Positions 16,568 to 24,327 of a stretch of 64,000 bases of DNA are shown piece by piece (position 1 is the first letter of the stretch; each line of letters begins with the position of its first letter). Under the pieces are notes generated by a model that saw nothing but the letters and a program-made list of their open reading frames with translations, was not told the DNA's origin and did not search any database. The DNA lies in contig NZ_FOFV01000005.1 in assembly GCF_900111005.1 (NCBI RefSeq), positions 124,001 to 188,000 of the forward strand, written 5' to 3'. The position numbers and the translations under genes are program-made. The DNA comes from Lentzea albida. Lineage in GTDB: Bacteria; Actinomycetota; Actinomycetes; Mycobacteriales; Pseudonocardiaceae.

Positions 16568-17914
16568 TCAGGCTTCCGCGACCGCACCGGCCTTGACCGG
16601 CGCGCCGACCGCGTTCGGGGTCGAACGCCCGAACCGCGTCAGGAGCAGCACCGCCGCGCCACCGATCAACGCGGGGATCGTGAACACCTGGTACATCGAG
16701 CTCGGCTGCCACCCCGCCTGCACGAGGTAGCCGGCGAACAGCGGTGCCAGCACGGCGCCGAGCCTGCTCACCGCGACCGCCATGCCGAGCGCCGTCGCGC
16801 GGGACTCCGCCGGGTAGATCAGCGGCACGATGACGTTGATGCCCGAGATCGTCCCGTTGAGGAAGAGCCCGAGCACGACGGCGAAGACCAGTGCGATCGC
16901 CAGCGTTCCCAGGGAGAGCGAGAACAGCACGAGCATCACGGCGGCGAGGCCGAAGTACGCCGCGGTCAGCTTCCGCGCCTCCACTTTGGACACCAGCACG
17001 CCGAGCAGCGCCGCGCCCGTGATGCCGCCGAGGCTGAACAGGATGCCGCCGCTGATGCCCTGCTGGTTGGACATGCCCGCCTTCAGCAGGAGGGTGGGCG
17101 TCCAGGAGCTCGCGAAGTAGAACGCGGTCTGCGCCGCGGTGAACGCGAGCCAGACCAGGACCGTGCGGACGGCGTTGCCGCCCTGGAACAGCGACTCCAG
17201 CGCGACCTTGCGCGAACCCGTGTCGTGCGCGGGCAGCTCGTCGACCGGCTGGCGTCCCATCGAGACGAGGATCTTGTTGAACCTCTGCAGCGCGCCGGCG
17301 GGGCGCTTCGCGACCAGGTAGTCCATGGACTCCGGCAGAAACCGCAGTCCCACCAGGAACAGCACGGCCGTCGCGACGGCGCCGAAGACGAACACGGAGC
17401 GCCAGCCCATGGAGCCGACCAGCACACTCGTGGAGAGCCCCGCGATGACCGCGCCGATGCCGTAGCCCGTCGTGATCAGCGCGACGGCCGTTCCCTTGCG
17501 CTTGTTGTTCGAGTACTCGGAGGTGAGCACCGGCAGGCTCGCCGCCATCGTGCCCACGGCGACACCCGTGACGACGCGGGCGGCGAGGAGCTGCCCGAGG
17601 TCCTGGGTGAAGGCCGCCGCCAGCATGCCGAGCGACGCCAGCGCCAGGCTGCCGAGCGTGATCTTGCGGCGGCCGATGCGGTCGGCGAACGGCGCCAGGA
17701 AGAGCGCGCCGATGGCCATTCCGGCCAGGCCACCGCTCAGCAGCACGCCCACCGACGACGGGGACAGGCCCCATTCGCGGGTGATGGCCGGGCCGACGAA
17801 GGACGTGACCAGTAGATCGAAACCGTCGACCACGTTCATGACCAGGCAGAGGGCGACTGCCTGGACCTGAGCGCGACTCATCGGTGAATTTCTGACCTGC
17901 TCGAGAACGTTCAC
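16568..17914 (-). CDS. MFS transporter, aromatic acid:H+ symporter (AAHS) type
   Basis: Twelve-TM major facilitator protein of 448 aa that imports an aromatic acid with protons. The N-terminal LEQVRNSPMSRAQVQAV and TM1 NVVDGFDLLVTSFVGPAI are typical of the AAHS (PcaK/BenK) family; the loop 2-3 motif reads PFADRIGRRKITLGS and the loop 8-9 region and YPAESRATALGMAVAVSRLG are also present. GTG at 17914 has GAGG 7 bases upstream; the earlier ATG at 17995 adds non-conserved residues. First gene of the operon running to hyuB; family A operator A2 is 87 bp upstream. This placement indicates that the inducing substrate, or a relative, is an aromatic acid. Confidence 0.88.
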   Translation of the reverse strand: MNVLEQVRNSPMSRAQVQAVALCLVMNVVDGFDLLVTSFVGPAITREWGLSPSSVGVLLSGGLAGMAIGALFLAPFADRIGRRKITLGSLALASLGMLAAAFTQDLGQLLAARVVTGVAVGTMAASLPVLTSEYSNNKRKGTAVALITTGYGIGAVIAGLSTSVLVGSMGWRSVFVFGAVATAVLFLVGLRFLPESMDYLVAKRPAGALQRFNKILVSMGRQPVDELPAHDTGSRKVALESLFQGGNAVRTVLVWLAFTAAQTAFYFASSWTPTLLLKAGMSNQQGISGGILFSLGGITGAALLGVLVSKVEARKLTAAYFGLAAVMLVLFSLSLGTLAIALVFAVVLGLFLNGTISGINVIVPLIYPAESRATALGMAVAVSRLGAVLAPLFAGYLVQAGWQPSSMYQVFTIPALIGGAAVLLLTRFGRSTPNAVGAPVKAGAVAEA

Positions 17915-18259
17915 GGGAAACCTCGCTTCGTTGCGACGGTCGTTCAGGCCCCGAAAAAGCCCGGCCCGGCACTGTGGTGCCGATCCGGAGCCCACCCTCT
18001 GTATGTAACGCTCACTCTACAACTTGGGGCAGGCGTTGGCCAGCACCAATTGCGACGGCGGCCGTGCGACGACCCTCGGTCGGTGAGCCCCACCGGCAAC
18101 GATCTATCGGTGGACAGAAGGGCCACACCGGCCGTGGCGCCTGAAAGACCTTCTCTGAACAAACGCCGAACGAACAGCGACCGCGGACCGCGGGGCGCCG
18201 GGCGGGGGTTCTGGCGAACCCCGCCACCCGCGCGTCACCGCGTCGTGATCGGGAAGGGC
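17915..18259. other. intergenic region holding operator A2
   Basis: 345 bp between the AAHS transporter start and the stop of the membrane protein at 18260. It holds site A2 (18002-18019). I see no gene in it. Confidence 0.5.
18002..18019 (-). promoter_or_regulatory. family A operator, site A2
   Basis: TATGTAACGCTCACTCTA; on the minus strand TAGAGTGAGCGTTACATA, with TAGAGT as a possible -10. It is the same 18-mer as A6 and A7 when oriented to the gene. Confidence 0.8.
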
Positions 18260-18826
18260 TCAGACCGCGCCGGCCGTCGCGGGGGCCTTCTTCGCGGCGG
18301 AACCGAGGCGGATCGCCGACACGAGGAAGAAGATGCCGCCGAGCGCGGCGTAGCCCGCCACGGAGGTCAGCGCGGCGTTCGGCTGCGAGGCCATCAGGAT
18401 GAACGAGGTGCCGGCGCCCACGGACAGGCCACCACTGAGGATCATGGGCCACTGGCCGCCCATCTTGCGGCGGCCGACGCCGACGACCAGCTGGACGATG
18501 CCCGAGACGATCGCCCACGCGCCCCACACCTGCAGGATGCCGGGGATGCCGGTCGTGCCGCTGGCGATCGCGATGCCGAGGGCCGCGAGCGTGCTGACGG
18601 CGACGTTGACGTACAGGCCCAGCACGTTCTGGGACTGCTTCGAGGAGCGGGCGTCGACGATGGCGGCGGCCACGTCGAACAGCGGGTACAGGATGACGAG
18701 CGTGATGACGATCGGCCCGAGCTCGGACCCGGTCACGCCCACCAGGACGGCCCAGACGAGTGCGAACGCGGCACGGACGAAGTACAACCGCCGCAGGGAC
18801 GACGCGGCAGGACTGGTGGCAGTCAC
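18260..18826 (-). CDS. small polytopic membrane protein (DUF308-like), paralog 2
   Basis: 188 aa, about six TM segments, clear paralog of the protein at 2100-2666 (shared LRRLYFVR, VILYPLFDVAAA, WGAWAIV, KMGGQW-MILSGG and GYAALGGIFFLVSA blocks). GTG at 18826 is supported by AAGGAAA 6 bases upstream. Unlike the first copy it is monocistronic. A family B operator lies 157 bp upstream (18983-19000) and another palindrome at 18928-18951. Function unknown; the parallel control of both copies by the B-type regulators is the main clue. Confidence 0.7.
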   Translation of the reverse strand: MTATSPAASSLRRLYFVRAAFALVWAVLVGVTGSELGPIVITLVILYPLFDVAAAIVDARSSKQSQNVLGLYVNVAVSTLAALGIAIASGTTGIPGILQVWGAWAIVSGIVQLVVGVGRRKMGGQWPMILSGGLSVGAGTSFILMASQPNAALTSVAGYAALGGIFFLVSAIRLGSAAKKAPATAGAV

Positions 18827-18927
18827 GGGATTTCCTTCGGTTCGATGTGGACGGCCCGGCTCATCGCGTCGTTCGCGCGCCAAGACCGAATTCCTTGCCC
18901 CACGTCCGAGGAGACGGACACCGGGGC

Positions 18928-18951
18928 GGTGTATAGAACGATCGCTACACC
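18928..18951 (-). promoter_or_regulatory. imperfect palindrome upstream of paralog 2
   Basis: 24-bp dyad with GGTGTA/TACACC ends and a CGATCG centre. It shares TAGAACG and CGCTACA pieces with the B and A families but fits neither fully. Possibly part of the promoter of the membrane-protein gene or a weak operator. Confidence 0.3.
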
Positions 18952-18982
18952 GGTACTGTATCGACGGCCCGTGACGGAGTCA

Positions 18983-19000
18983 AGACCGAACGTTCTATCT
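18983..19000 (-). promoter_or_regulatory. family B operator, site B3
   Basis: AGACCGAACGTTCTATCT, identical to B1 and B5. It lies upstream of the second DUF308-like gene. The rest of 18827-19169 holds no recognisable gene. Confidence 0.75.
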
Positions 19001-19169
19001 CATCCAGGTGGGTGACGATCGGGCACCGGCCGGTGTCGCCCTTGTGGTCTGAAGCCGAAGCCTCAGTTCCTGTTTCCGTTGCGCGGCAACGACATTCACC
19101 CACCGGATCGTCCCAGTCGCTCTCGGTCACGCGCACCACGGTGTTCCGCGCCCCGGAACGCCTCCGTCG

Positions 19170-19919
19170 TCAGGAGGCGCTCCAGCCCCCGTCGAGGACC
19201 ATCTCGGTGCCGGTGACCGAGTTCGTCTCCGGTGAGCACAGGTAGGCCACCGCACCGGCGACCTCGGCCGGTTCGATCAGGCGCTTGACCGCGGTCTTCG
19301 CGAGCAGCACCTCCGCCAGCACGTCGTCGACGCTCAGGCCGTGCGCCTTCGCCTGGTCCGCCAGCTGGTTCTCCACCAGCGGGGTGCGCACGTACCCAGG
19401 GCACACGCAGTTGCTCGTGACGCCCTTGGCCGCGCCCTCCAGCGCGATCACCTTCGACAACCCCAGCAGTCCGTGCTTCGCGCTGACGTAGGCGGACTTG
19501 TAGGCGCTGGCCCGCAGTCCGTGGACGCTGGCGACGTGCACGATCCGCCCCCAGCCGCGTTCGTACATCCCCGGCAACACGGCGCGGCTCAACAGGAACG
19601 GCGCCTCCAGCATCAGCCGCAGCATGAAGGCGAACCGCTCCGGCGCGAACTCCTCGACCGGCGACACGTGCTGGACCCCGGCGTTGTTGACGAGGATGTC
19701 GGCGTCGAACCGCTTGTCCCCCAAGCTCTTCGTGTCACTCAGGTCGAGCGGCAACGCCTCACCGCCGATCTGCCTCGCCATCCTCTCGGCACCGTCGGCA
19801 TCGACGTCGCAGACGACGACGTGAGCACCGAGCCCGGCGAGCCGGGTGGCCACAGCGGCCCCGATCCCGCTCGCCGCACCCGTGACGAGGGCACGCCGAC
19901 CGGCGAGCGCGCCCGTCAC
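19170..19919 (-). CDS. 3-hydroxybutyrate dehydrogenase-like SDR
   Basis: NAD(P)-dependent short-chain dehydrogenase of 249 aa. TGAASGIGAAVA (residues 13-24), NNAGVQHVSPVEEF, catalytic Ser in VASVHGLRAS and YxxxK in YVSAKHG; the NNAGxQHVxPxEEF and LPGMYERGWGRIVHVASVHG stretches are typical of 3-hydroxybutyrate dehydrogenases. GTG at 19919 overlaps the stop of the extradiol dioxygenase (GTGA), so the two form one operon under site A3. In this context the substrate may be a hydroxylated intermediate of aromatic breakdown rather than 3-hydroxybutyrate itself; that is inference. Confidence 0.8.
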   Translation of the reverse strand: MTGALAGRRALVTGAASGIGAAVATRLAGLGAHVVVCDVDADGAERMARQIGGEALPLDLSDTKSLGDKRFDADILVNNAGVQHVSPVEEFAPERFAFMLRLMLEAPFLLSRAVLPGMYERGWGRIVHVASVHGLRASAYKSAYVSAKHGLLGLSKVIALEGAAKGVTSNCVCPGYVRTPLVENQLADQAKAHGLSVDDVLAEVLLAKTAVKRLIEPAEVAGAVAYLCSPETNSVTGTEMVLDGGWSAS

Positions 19920-20782
19920 GACTTCGCCCCGGCGAAGGGGTTGGTGTCGGTGTGGCGGTGTCCCCAGACGCTGGCCTGGCCGAAGTCGTGGGGGACCCAG
20001 TCGTCGTCGACTGTGATGCCGCCGCAGCCGATTTCGAGGTGGAAGCCGCTGGGGTTCTTGACGTAGAAGGAGATGGCTTTGTCGTTCATGTGGCGGCCGA
20101 GGCTGATGGAGACGGGGACGTTGTTGGCGTGGGCGCGGTCGTGGGCGCGGCCGACGTCGTCGATGGTGGCGTGCTCGAACTCGAGGTGATGGATCGAGGC
20201 GGTGTCCGCCGTACCGAGAGCGATGCTGTGGTGCGTGGAGTTGCAGCGCAAGAAGAACAGGCCGGGTGAGCGGTAGTCGGTGAGCCGGAACTCCAGCACC
20301 GTCTCGTAGAGGTGGCGCAGTTCGGTCAGGTGGGGGGTGGCCAGGACGAGGTGGCCGAGTCCGGTGATGCCGGGACCACCGGTGGGGCGGTCGGCGGCGA
20401 CACGGACCTTGGTCTCGCCGATGGCCAGTTCGACCCGGAACCCGGCGGGGTCGGTGAACCAGCGCAGATGCGTGGCACCCCGCAGGTCGCGTTCGTCGTC
20501 GATGCCCTCGGCCACGGTGTAGCCGGCCACGGTGAGGCGGTGGGTGAGGCGGTCGAGTTCGGCGGGGGTGTCGACCACCCAGCCGATCTCACGCGGAGAG
20601 TCCTCGGTCGACGGGTAGAGCGCGACCCGGTATTTGAACTCGTCCATCTCAGCGAGCGCGATCGTCTCCGTACCCGACTTGGCGTCGGTCACCCCGACAC
20701 CCAGCGTGCGCCACAACAGATCGGTCCACGCGTCGACATCGGTGACGTTCAAGCCGACATAGCCCAGCTTTCTGATACCCAC
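19916..20782 (-). CDS. extradiol ring-cleavage dioxygenase, type I (BphC/2,3-dihydroxybiphenyl dioxygenase-like), copy 1
   Basis: Fe(II)-dependent meta-cleavage dioxygenase of 288 aa with two vicinal-oxygen-chelate modules. Metal ligands visible: His in ITGLGHLVLAT, His in SIHHLEFEH, Glu in GFHLEIGCGG. It cleaves a catechol-type ring next to the hydroxyls; the exact catechol is unknown. GTG at 20782 with GGAGGGG upstream. About 96% identical in protein (11 differences, by eye) to copy 2 at 44011-44877, with identity extending into the ribosome binding site. Operator A3 lies 26 bp upstream. The GTG start and spacing are the same in both copies. Confidence 0.92.
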   Translation of the reverse strand: MGIRKLGYVGLNVTDVDAWTDLLWRTLGVGVTDAKSGTETIALAEMDEFKYRVALYPSTEDSPREIGWVVDTPAELDRLTHRLTVAGYTVAEGIDDERDLRGATHLRWFTDPAGFRVELAIGETKVRVAADRPTGGPGITGLGHLVLATPHLTELRHLYETVLEFRLTDYRSPGLFFLRCNSTHHSIALGTADTASIHHLEFEHATIDDVGRAHDRAHANNVPVSISLGRHMNDKAISFYVKNPSGFHLEIGCGGITVDDDWVPHDFGQASVWGHRHTDTNPFAGAKS

Positions 20783-20808
20783 CAGGTCACCCCTCCGACA
20801 TAGAGTTG

Positions 20809-20826
20809 TATGTAACGCTCACTATA
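20809..20826 (-). promoter_or_regulatory. family A operator, site A3
   Basis: TATGTAACGCTCACTATA, identical to A1; on the coding strand TATAGTGAGCGTTACATA with TATAGT as -10. Confidence 0.8.
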
Positions 20827-20935
20827 CGACTCGTGAGGCCGGCGAGATCTCGCGAACGGGCGAAAGCCGCCTGACGGCCCAACTGCCGGGTGCGGGCCAC
20901 CGGGGGCGAACGGCGCAGCCGTCCCCAACCCCGCT

Positions 20936-21200
20936 GCCCCGCACCGACCGAGCCTTCGGCGGCCGGCGAATCCTGCCCACAACCCCAGCCCCCCAAGGCG
21001 GGGCCCCGGGACGACCAAGCCTTCGGCGGAGAGCCGGTCCACGCCCGCGATCCCAGCCACCCGCCGCCCCGCGACGACCAAGCCTTCGTTGGACAGCCAG
21101 TCCCCACCCACAACCCCAACCACCCGCCCCCGCACCGACAAGACCCTCGGCACACAGCCAGTCCTCACCGGCAACTCCAGCCCCAAGGCGAGCCACCGCC
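20936..21200. repeat. degenerate tandem repeat, about 60-67 bp x 4
   Basis: Four imperfect units each beginning near ACGACCAAGCCTTCGG (copies at about 20946, 21012, 21074 and 21134) and continuing through CCACCCGCC-type sequence. Non-coding in all frames. It fills most of the gap between operator A3 and the Ohr terminator. Confidence 0.5.
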
Positions 21201-21256
21201 CCACCCCACACCGCGGAGCTCCAACCCAGCACCTACCAACCCGCGCACGAAAAAGA

Positions 21257-21284
21257 CCGGGCCGGCGATCCCCCGCCGGCCCGG
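21257..21284 (-). terminator. rho-independent terminator of ohr-like gene
   Basis: 11-bp stem CCGGGCCGGCG/CGCCGGCCCGG, followed on the minus strand by CTTTTT: a classical intrinsic terminator downstream of the gene at 21333. Confidence 0.75.
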
Positions 21285-21293
21285 CCGCTGCGA

Positions 21294-21325
21294 GGCTGCA
21301 CCGGCGTTCCCCCGCCGGTGCAGCC
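21294..21325 (-). terminator. second hairpin downstream of ohr-like gene
   Basis: 13-bp perfect stem (21294-21306 with 21313-21325), 7 bp after the stop codon; forms a tandem pair with the hairpin at 21257-21284. Confidence 0.6.
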
Positions 21326-21332
21326 GCTCCAC

Positions 21333-21761
21333 TCAGGCGACAGTCGCGTCCACGGTGACCGGGATGTTGCCGCGCGTGGCGTTGGAGTACGGGCAGATCT
21401 GGTGCGCGGCTTCGACGAGCTCGTCCGCCACCGCCTGGTCCACACCGGAGAGTTCGACGTGCAGCGCGGCGCTCAGGCTGAAGCCACCCTCGGGCGTCGG
21501 GAGCACCTGGACCTCCGCGACGACCGCGGAGTCGGTGACCTGGACCTTGCGCTGCGCCGCGACGGCCTTCAGCGCCGAGTGGAAGCACGAGGCCCAGCCG
21601 GCCGCGAACAGCTGCTCCGGGTTGGTGGCGCCGCCGGGGCCGCCCATCTCCTTCGGGATCGCGAGCGAGATGTCGAGCAGGCCGTCGTCGGTCCTGGCGT
21701 GCCCTCCGGCCCTGCCGTCACCGGTCGAGGTGGCGATGCCGACGTACAGAGGAGTGCTCAT
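21333..21761 (-). CDS. ohr: organic hydroperoxide resistance protein (Ohr/OsmC family)
   Basis: Thiol peroxidase of 142 aa that reduces organic hydroperoxides. Both redox cysteines are visible: peroxidatic in GWASCFHSALK and resolving in HQICPYSNATRGN, the Ohr-subfamily pattern; length is normal. ATG at 21761. Ohr genes are usually controlled by the MarR-type OhrR; no OhrR is adjacent here. Instead a family B variant operator (21796-21813) lies 34 bp upstream and a perfect one (21848-21865) further out, so TetR-type control is inferred. Divergent from the SDR at 21913. Confidence 0.92.
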   Translation of the reverse strand: MSTPLYVGIATSTGDGRAGGHARTDDGLLDISLAIPKEMGGPGGATNPEQLFAAGWASCFHSALKAVAAQRKVQVTDSAVVAEVQVLPTPEGGFSLSAALHVELSGVDQAVADELVEAAHQICPYSNATRGNIPVTVDATVA

Positions 21762-21795
21762 GGCGGATCCCTTTCACGATCGCGGACGATCCGCG

Positions 21796-21813
21796 ATACC
21801 GAACGTTCTATCG
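21796..21813 (-). promoter_or_regulatory. family B operator variant, site B4
   Basis: ATACCGAACGTTCTATCG keeps the GAACGTTC core and CC/TA flanks but loses the outer AGA/TCT. Upstream of the Ohr gene. Confidence 0.6.
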
Positions 21814-21847
21814 AGCTCCATCGTGCAGACGCGGACGCGCGTTGTCA

Positions 21848-21865
21848 AGACCGAACGTTCTATCT
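21848..21865. promoter_or_regulatory. family B operator, site B5
   Basis: AGACCGAACGTTCTATCT in the middle of the divergent Ohr/SDR region. It ends 9 bp before site A4, placing it over the -35 region of the SDR promoter if TAGAGT at 21875 is the -10. Confidence 0.75.
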
Positions 21866-21874
21866 AAATTCGTG

Positions 21875-21892
21875 TAGAGTGAACGCTACATC
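21875..21892 (+). promoter_or_regulatory. family A operator variant, site A4
   Basis: TAGAGTGAACGCTACATC differs from the A6/A7 consensus at three positions and ends 20 bp before the GTG at 21913, the same distance as A6 from its gene. Confidence 0.6.
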
Positions 21893-21912
21893 CTGATCAG
21901 AGAGGACTTCCC

Positions 21913-22863
21913 GTGCACCGCTGGTCCTTCGACGACATCCCTGCGCTGTACGGGCGCACCGCGGTCGTGACCGGGTCGAGCACCGGCCTCGGGTTCGCGA
22001 TCGCCGACGCCCTCGCGCGGCGCGGAGCCGAGGTCGTGCTGGCCTGCCGTGACGCGGGGCGGGCCGCCGCGGCCGCCGACCGGATCTGGGCGGGCTCGCC
22101 CGGCGCGGTCGTGCGCACGTTGCCGTTGGACCTCGCCTCTCTCGCGTCGGTCCACACGGCGTCCCACCGGCTGCACGACGAATACGGCCACATCGATCTG
22201 CTGGTCAACAACGCGGGCGGGTTCCGCCGGCGGTACTCGCTCACCGAGGACGGGTTCGAGTCGACCATCGGCGTCAACCACCTCGGCCCCTTCGCGTTCA
22301 CCGGACTCGTTCTCGACCTGCTGCAGGACACGCCGGGCGCTCGGGTGGTGACGGTCGCCAGCAACGGCCACCTCAACGGCACGATCGACCCCGCCGACCT
22401 CGACCCCGAGGCGGGCCCGCGGTACCGGTTCGCGAAGGCCTACAACCGGGCCAAGCTCGCCAACCTGCTCTTCGCCCACGAGCTCGACCGGCGGCTGCGG
22501 GCGGTCGGCGCCCCGGCGATCTCCGTGGCCGGTCACCCCGGACTCGCGAGGACCGAGGGCGGGCGCGAGATGAACCGGCTCGTCCAGATCGTGCTCGACC
22601 CGAGGGTCAACCCGCTGATGTGGAAGCTCTCCCAGAGCGCGGAGATGGGGGCGCTCGGCCCGCTCCGCGCCGCCACCGACCCGCTCGCCCGCGGTGGCGA
22701 CTACTACGGCCCGCGCGGCCGCACCGGTCACCCCGAACGGGTGACCTCCTCCAGCCTCTCCCACGACGCCGTCGTGCAGCGCCGCCTGTGGGAGGAGTCC
22801 GAAAGACTGACCGGCGTCACGTATCCGACGAAACGATCACGGAAGAACGAGGCAAGCAGTTGA
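21913..22863 (+). CDS. short-chain dehydrogenase (retinol-dehydrogenase-like)
   Basis: NAD(P)-dependent SDR of 316 aa. TGSSTGLGFAIA, LACRD, NNAGGFRRR, VNHLGPFAFTGLVLDLL, Ser in VASNGHLNG and YxxxK in YNRAKLAN are in order; the LxxHPGLARTE block and a longer C-terminal part match the retinol dehydrogenase/WW-oxidoreductase-like subgroup. GTG at 21913 with AGAGGA upstream. It sits behind a compound promoter with operators B5 and A4, and its stop overlaps the TTG start of the chorismate mutase gene (TTGA), so both are translated from one mRNA. The substrate is unknown. Confidence 0.82.
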   Translation: MHRWSFDDIPALYGRTAVVTGSSTGLGFAIADALARRGAEVVLACRDAGRAAAAADRIWAGSPGAVVRTLPLDLASLASVHTASHRLHDEYGHIDLLVNNAGGFRRRYSLTEDGFESTIGVNHLGPFAFTGLVLDLLQDTPGARVVTVASNGHLNGTIDPADLDPEAGPRYRFAKAYNRAKLANLLFAHELDRRLRAVGAPAISVAGHPGLARTEGGREMNRLVQIVLDPRVNPLMWKLSQSAEMGALGPLRAATDPLARGGDYYGPRGRTGHPERVTSSSLSHDAVVQRRLWEESERLTGVTYPTKRSRKNEASS

Positions 22864-23495
22864 GCAAGAGGACCCGTCGCATCGCGGTCACCGCCCTCAC
22901 GGTGGCCGGCGCGATCTCGCTGACCGTCCCCCAGGCCACCGCGGCCCCGCACGCCGCGACACCGAACGCCGAGGTCGCGAGCAGCGCGGTCACGACCGCC
23001 GGGTCGTTCGGCAGGCTCGGCCCGCTGACCGACCTCGTCGTCGAGCGCCTCCTCGTGAGCGACGACGTGGCGGCGTCCAAGTTCGGCACCGCCTCGCCGA
23101 TCGAGGACCCCGTCCGCGAGGAGCAGGTGCTCCAGCAGGTGCGCGCGCAGGCCGTCGGCGCCGGGGTGGACCCGGAGGCCGCAGCGGTGTTCTTCCGGGA
23201 CCAGATCACGGCGAGCAAGGTCGTGCAGAAGGGCCTGTTCGCACGCTGGACGGCACACCCGGAGGAGGCTCCCACCACGCGTCCCGACCTGGCGCAGATC
23301 CGCGTCCGGCTCGACCAGCTGACCACGGCGCTGCTCGGGCAGCTCAAGGCCACCGAGGGCGTGCGCGCCCAGCACGTCCCGTGCACCGTGCAGCTGGTCC
23401 TGGCCACCACGTCGGCGACCGTCCTGCAGGACCTCGACGGCCTGCACCGCGAGGCACTCGGCTCGGCGGTGCGGTCCACGTGCGCCGCGCGTTGA
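22860..23495 (+). CDS. exported chorismate mutase, AroQ-gamma (MtCM-like)
   Basis: Converts chorismate to prephenate; 211 aa. A Sec-type signal peptide is visible (basic start, hydrophobic VTALTVAGAISLTV, then ATAAPHA, residues 1 to about 30). The mature part matches the secreted M. tuberculosis enzyme: ERLLVSDDVAASKFGTASPI, EDPVREEQVLQQV, FFRDQITASKVVQKGLF, and two Cys (VPCTVQ, STCAAR) that form a disulfide in MtCM. The rare TTG start at 22860 is chosen because GAGG lies 8 bases upstream and it overlaps the SDR stop; no ATG/GTG fits. Why an SDR and an exported chorismate mutase share a doubly regulated promoter is unclear. Confidence 0.85.
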   Translation: MSKRTRRIAVTALTVAGAISLTVPQATAAPHAATPNAEVASSAVTTAGSFGRLGPLTDLVVERLLVSDDVAASKFGTASPIEDPVREEQVLQQVRAQAVGAGVDPEAAAVFFRDQITASKVVQKGLFARWTAHPEEAPTTRPDLAQIRVRLDQLTTALLGQLKATEGVRAQHVPCTVQLVLATTSATVLQDLDGLHREALGSAVRSTCAAR

Positions 23496-23501
23496 CGCAG
23501 G

Positions 23502-24314
23502 TCAGCGCGCGTTCTCGGCGTCGGCCACGCGGTCGAACCCCAGCTTCCGGTTGACCAGGGCACCCAGCGCGGCGGTGCGGCGGCGCGTCAGCACCCGGCC
23601 CACCCACGTCTGCACCCGGTAGAACCACGAACCGGGGTAGGAGGCGTGCCGGCCCTTCGCGAAGTCGTCGAGCGTCCGCGTGGCGATCTTCTCCGGCGAG
23701 TCGGCCGCGTCGCTGATCTTCGCGGTCGTGCCGTCGAGGAAACCCGTCGCGACGGCACCGGGGTGGGCGGCCATCACCCGCACCCCGGTGCCGGCCAGCT
23801 CCTGCGCCAGGGCCTCGCTGAACGACAGGACGAACGCCTTCGTGCCCGCGTAGACGGCCTGGTAGGCCAGGGGCTGGAAGGCCGCCGTCGACGAGACGTT
23901 GATGATCCCGCCCGCTCCCCGCTCGCGCATCCGGCTCCCTATGCGGTGGGTGAGGGTCACCAGGCCGGTGATGTTGAGGTCCACGCTCGCCAGCTGGGCG
24001 TCGAACGGCCGGTCGAGGAACGGGCCGATCGAGCCCGCGCCCGCGTTGTTGAGCAGCAGGTCGACCTCGATCCCGCGGCGCCGCAGCTCGTCGTCGACCT
24101 CGCGCGGACCGTCATGACCCGCGAGGTCGGCGGCGACCACCTCCACCCGGACGCCGTGCGCGCTCCGGATCTCCTCCGCCAGCCTGCGCAACGAGTCGGC
24201 CGACCGCGCGACGAGCACCAGGTCCGCTCCCCTGCGCGCCAGCTCGAGGGCGTAGGCCGCGCCGATCCCCTTCGACGCGCCGGTGACCAGCGCGGTGCTT
24301 CCCGCGAACGACAT
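23502..24314 (-). CDS. short-chain dehydrogenase (DltE-like)
   Basis: SDR of 270 aa. TGASKGIGAAYA (residues 10-21), NNAGAGSIGPF, Ser in INVSSTAAFQPLA and YxxxK in YAGTKAFVLSF; C-terminal extension with RRRTAALGALVNRKLGF. The pattern resembles DltE/YqjQ-type short-chain oxidoreductases of unknown substrate. ATG at 24314 has GGAG 5 bases upstream; GTG at 24320 is possible. Divergent from a MarR regulator; the first of the two MarR operators (24328-24342) lies 13 bp upstream of the start, so repression by the MarR is likely. Confidence 0.8.
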   Translation of the reverse strand: MSFAGSTALVTGASKGIGAAYALELARRGADLVLVARSADSLRRLAEEIRSAHGVRVEVVAADLAGHDGPREVDDELRRRGIEVDLLLNNAGAGSIGPFLDRPFDAQLASVDLNITGLVTLTHRIGSRMRERGAGGIINVSSTAAFQPLAYQAVYAGTKAFVLSFSEALAQELAGTGVRVMAAHPGAVATGFLDGTTAKISDAADSPEKIATRTLDDFAKGRHASYPGSWFYRVQTWVGRVLTRRRTAALGALVNRKLGFDRVADAENAR

Positions 24315-24327
24315 GACCACTCCATTG

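Noticed and set aside
8200-18019. Idea that the P450 belongs to the HyuAB operon
   Set aside because: A strong hairpin at 9569-9606 and a 255-bp gap separate them, and no family A site precedes the P450.
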